From: Pseudomonadales bacterium
GTDB lineage: Bacteria; Pseudomonadota; Gammaproteobacteria; Pseudomonadales; Azotimanducaceae
NCBI GenBank assembly: GCA_007128525.1
Contig: SKXG01000348.1
Location: 1 to 17,160 of the forward strand
DNA: 17,160 bases
Direction: 5' to 3'
Positions 15,594 to 17,160 of this stretch are shown in pieces. Numbering within the stretch: the first letter of the stretch is position 1; every line of letters begins with the position of its first letter. A program made the position numbers and the translations under genes. The notes below the pieces were generated by a model that saw nothing but the letters and a program-made list of their open reading frames with translations, did not search any database and was not told where the DNA came from.

Positions 15594-16130
15594 TCAGAGT
15601 TTGTCCGATGTCGTGCTCGGTTGCGACGCCTCGTTCTTGGTTGAAGTTGCCGTGGACGTTGGCGAAGAACTGCCCGCTTCCGGGCGCTTGGCCTTGGCCG
15701 GATCGTCCCAGCCGAAAGACACCTGTCCGCGCATGCGCGACCCGGCAGCCACTGTCAGCGACGCAGCGCTGAGGTCTCCGTGCAGAACGGCGGCTTCGCG
15801 CAGCTCAACATGCTTTACTGCCTCTATATTGCCTTCCATCTCGCCGGCAATGATGACGGTTTCCGCCTTGACGCTGCCATTGAGGTGGGCGCCAGTCTCG
15901 ACGGTCAGGGTGCCCTGAACGTCCACATCACCGGTAAAGCGTCCAGCCACGCGCAGGCTGCCTTTGCCGGAGATACTGCCTTCGAAGTGCAGGCCGGTGC
16001 CAATGACGGAGTCTTTCTCAGCACTGGCGCTGGCGGGGTTGCGCGGCGTGGCAACGGGCGCGGGCGTGGTGGAGCGTGCCTCTTGCGGCTTTTCGTCCGA
16101 CTCTTTGCCCGAATCTCTGAACAGTGCCAT
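15594..16130 (-). CDS. Bactofilin (polymer-forming cytoskeletal protein)
   Basis: Bactofilins are cytoplasmic, nucleotide-independent polymers that act as scaffolds for cell-wall enzymes, stalks, motility or chromosome machinery. Seen: 178 aa. A disordered, charged and proline/alanine-rich N-terminus (1-38) precedes the core of short repeating beta turns (about 40-140): GTGLHFEGSISGKGSLRVAG, GRFTGDVDVQGTLTVETGAHLNG, AETVIIAGEMEGNIEA, HVELREAAVLHGDL, SLTVAAGSRMRG. The rhythm is that of a right-handed beta-helix. A low-complexity Ser/Thr tail follows. No membrane segment, so the protein is probably soluble or peripherally attached. GGAG lies 9 nt before the ATG at 16130. It is first in a two-gene unit with the zinc-ribbon protein, from a promoter at 16161-16189. 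The cellular process it serves cannot be told from here. Confidence 0.93.
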   Translation of the reverse strand: MALFRDSGKESDEKPQEARSTTPAPVATPRNPASASAEKDSVIGTGLHFEGSISGKGSLRVAGRFTGDVDVQGTLTVETGAHLNGSVKAETVIIAGEMEGNIEAVKHVELREAAVLHGDLSAASLTVAAGSRMRGQVSFGWDDPAKAKRPEAGSSSPTSTATSTKNEASQPSTTSDKL

Positions 16131-16160
16131 CGGTAATCACTCCGGGTTGGGATGTGGCTA

Positions 16161-16189
16161 CTGTTATGCGCGGCCGGCCATCCTGTCAA
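16161..16189 (-). promoter_or_regulatory. Sigma-70-type promoter of the bactofilin operon
   Basis: On the minus strand a perfect -35 TTGACA (16189-16184) is followed after 17 nt by TAACAG (16166-16161) as a -10, a 3/6 match. The start point would be near 16154, giving a leader of about 25 nt that contains the GGAG site. The spacer holds GGCCGGCC, and CTGTT/AACAG flank the whole site almost symmetrically (16161-16165 and 16188-16192). A dyad operator overlapping the promoter is therefore possible. Confidence 0.55.
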
Positions 16190-16244
16190 CAGTCGCTGAT
16201 CGGAGACAGTTCCGGCCGCAGATTGGATTGTGCCATCCCGGTTG

Positions 16245-17159
16245 TCAGCCCAGCTCCTGGCGTAGTCGCTCATGAATCCTTCCCAACGATTCAATAATGG
16301 CGTCAACGCTGCGCGCGCCGGATTGAAATATGGCTGTGGCGTTTATGGTTGCCCATCCGAAACCCATTTCCTTGATGGCCACAGCCCTGCGTGCGACCTG
16401 ATCGAGGTCGCTGTAGAAGGTCTTGCCGGCGTTGTCTCTGGGTGGGACGTCGAGCATCATTTGCAAGCCGATTGCCGCCGGATCACGTCCGGTACGCTCG
16501 GCGTGTTGATGGATGTCCGAAATGGCCTGCGCCACCATCGCCTCGTCATGCATGCCGGTTGCCAGCCAGCCATCGCCAAGCTCTCCTACGCGGCGCAGTG
16601 CCCGCTTGGATCCACCGCCGATCCATATGGGTAAATTGCCGCCCTGTGGCGGTTTGGGTTCCATGGCGATGTCATCCAGGCTGTAGTGCGGACTGGCAAA
16701 AGCAATTTTTTCGTCCTGCCAGCAGGCGCGCAGTAGCTGGATTGCATCGTCCATGCGTTTGCCGCGCGTTGTGTAGTCTTCACCAAGCGCATCAAACTCA
16801 GCCTTCTGCCAGCCAACGCCAACGCCAAGGCGCACACGCCCATCGGACAGGGTGTCCAGTGTAGCAATCTGGCGGGCAACCATGACCGGCTGGCGTTGTG
16901 GCAATACCAGCACTTCAGCCCCCAGGCCGATGCGCGAAGTGGCTGAGGCGATGAACGACAGCGTCATCAGCGCTTCCAGAATGGGCATCTTCGGCGGATA
17001 CATAGGGGCCTGCCGGCGCTCATTGGGAAACCCCATGACGACATGATCAAACATGTCGAGCTGGTCGTAGCCGATATCTTCTATGGCACGTGCCAGACGT
17101 TGTACGGCGCCGCTACCCTCCCGGTAGCTGACATTGGGAAATTCAACCGCCAGTTTCAT
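16245..17159 (-). CDS. LLM-class (luciferase-like) flavin/F420-dependent oxidoreductase
   Basis: A TIM-barrel oxidoreductase of the bacterial luciferase-like superfamily, using F420 or FMN. Seen: 304 aa. Typical stretches are GYDQLDMFDHVVMG (30-43), TSRIGLGAEVLVLPQRQPVMVARQIATLDTLSDGRVRLGVGVGW (74-117), RGKRMDDAIQLLRACW (132-147), and PIWIGGGSKRALRRVGELGDGWL (177-199). The last closes the cofactor-binding side of the barrel. The ATG is one base from the window end, so the ribosome-binding site cannot be seen and an earlier start cannot be excluded, though MKLAVEFPNV is a normal beginning for the family. It is followed by 114 bp and the bactofilin promoter, so it is probably a separate unit. 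Substrate and cofactor are open. Confidence 0.88.
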   Translation of the reverse strand: MKLAVEFPNVSYREGSGAVQRLARAIEDIGYDQLDMFDHVVMGFPNERRQAPMYPPKMPILEALMTLSFIASATSRIGLGAEVLVLPQRQPVMVARQIATLDTLSDGRVRLGVGVGWQKAEFDALGEDYTTRGKRMDDAIQLLRACWQDEKIAFASPHYSLDDIAMEPKPPQGGNLPIWIGGGSKRALRRVGELGDGWLATGMHDEAMVAQAISDIHQHAERTGRDPAAIGLQMMLDVPPRDNAGKTFYSDLDQVARRAVAIKEMGFGWATINATAIFQSGARSVDAIIESLGRIHERLRQELG

Positions 17160-17160
17160 C

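Overview
This is about 17 kb of high-GC bacterial chromosome, densely packed. Gene content points to a gammaproteobacterium: a SpeA-type arginine decarboxylase, an Opp/Dpp-type ABC operon, a bactofilin, a DUF3144-like small protein and Shine-Dalgarno-led genes. The genus cannot be set from sequence alone. No tRNA, rRNA, CRISPR array, transposase or phage gene is visible, and no stretch over 300 bp lacks a gene.

Layout. (1) 1-2957, minus: speA followed by a carboxynorspermidine/carboxyspermidine dehydrogenase cut off by the left edge. Together they suggest the aspartate-semialdehyde-dependent route to spermidine. (2) 3239-4930, plus: a secreted lipoprotein type-B carboxylesterase, then a structured 3' region and a good intrinsic terminator (5047-5074). 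(3) 10770-5151, minus: a five-gene peptide ABC transporter operon (permease B, permease C, substrate-binding lipoprotein, ATPase D, ATPase F). Every gene junction overlaps. A 17-codon ORF with a very strong ribosome-binding site precedes the first gene. (4) 11934-10984, minus: an AEC-family transporter with no ribosome-binding site of its own. Its start overlaps the stop of a 34-codon ORF (12038-11934). (5) 12210-13850, plus: an aspartate kinase and a DUF3144-like protein, preceded by an extended -10 promoter and a leader hairpin. (6) 13961-15211, plus: a ferredoxin/rubredoxin reductase-type flavoprotein. Its stop overlaps the stop of the convergent gene. (7) 16130-15201, minus: a bactofilin and a zinc-ribbon protein, expressed from a promoter with a consensus -35 box. 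(8) 17159-16245, minus: a luciferase-like monooxygenase family oxidoreductase.

Most of the window is ordinary metabolism and transport. The parts that merit attention are the two short ORFs placed for translational coupling ahead of neighbouring transporter genes, the bactofilin/zinc-ribbon pair, the structured RNA-like region behind the esterase, and the polyamine gene pair. I found no clearly new defence or mobile system.
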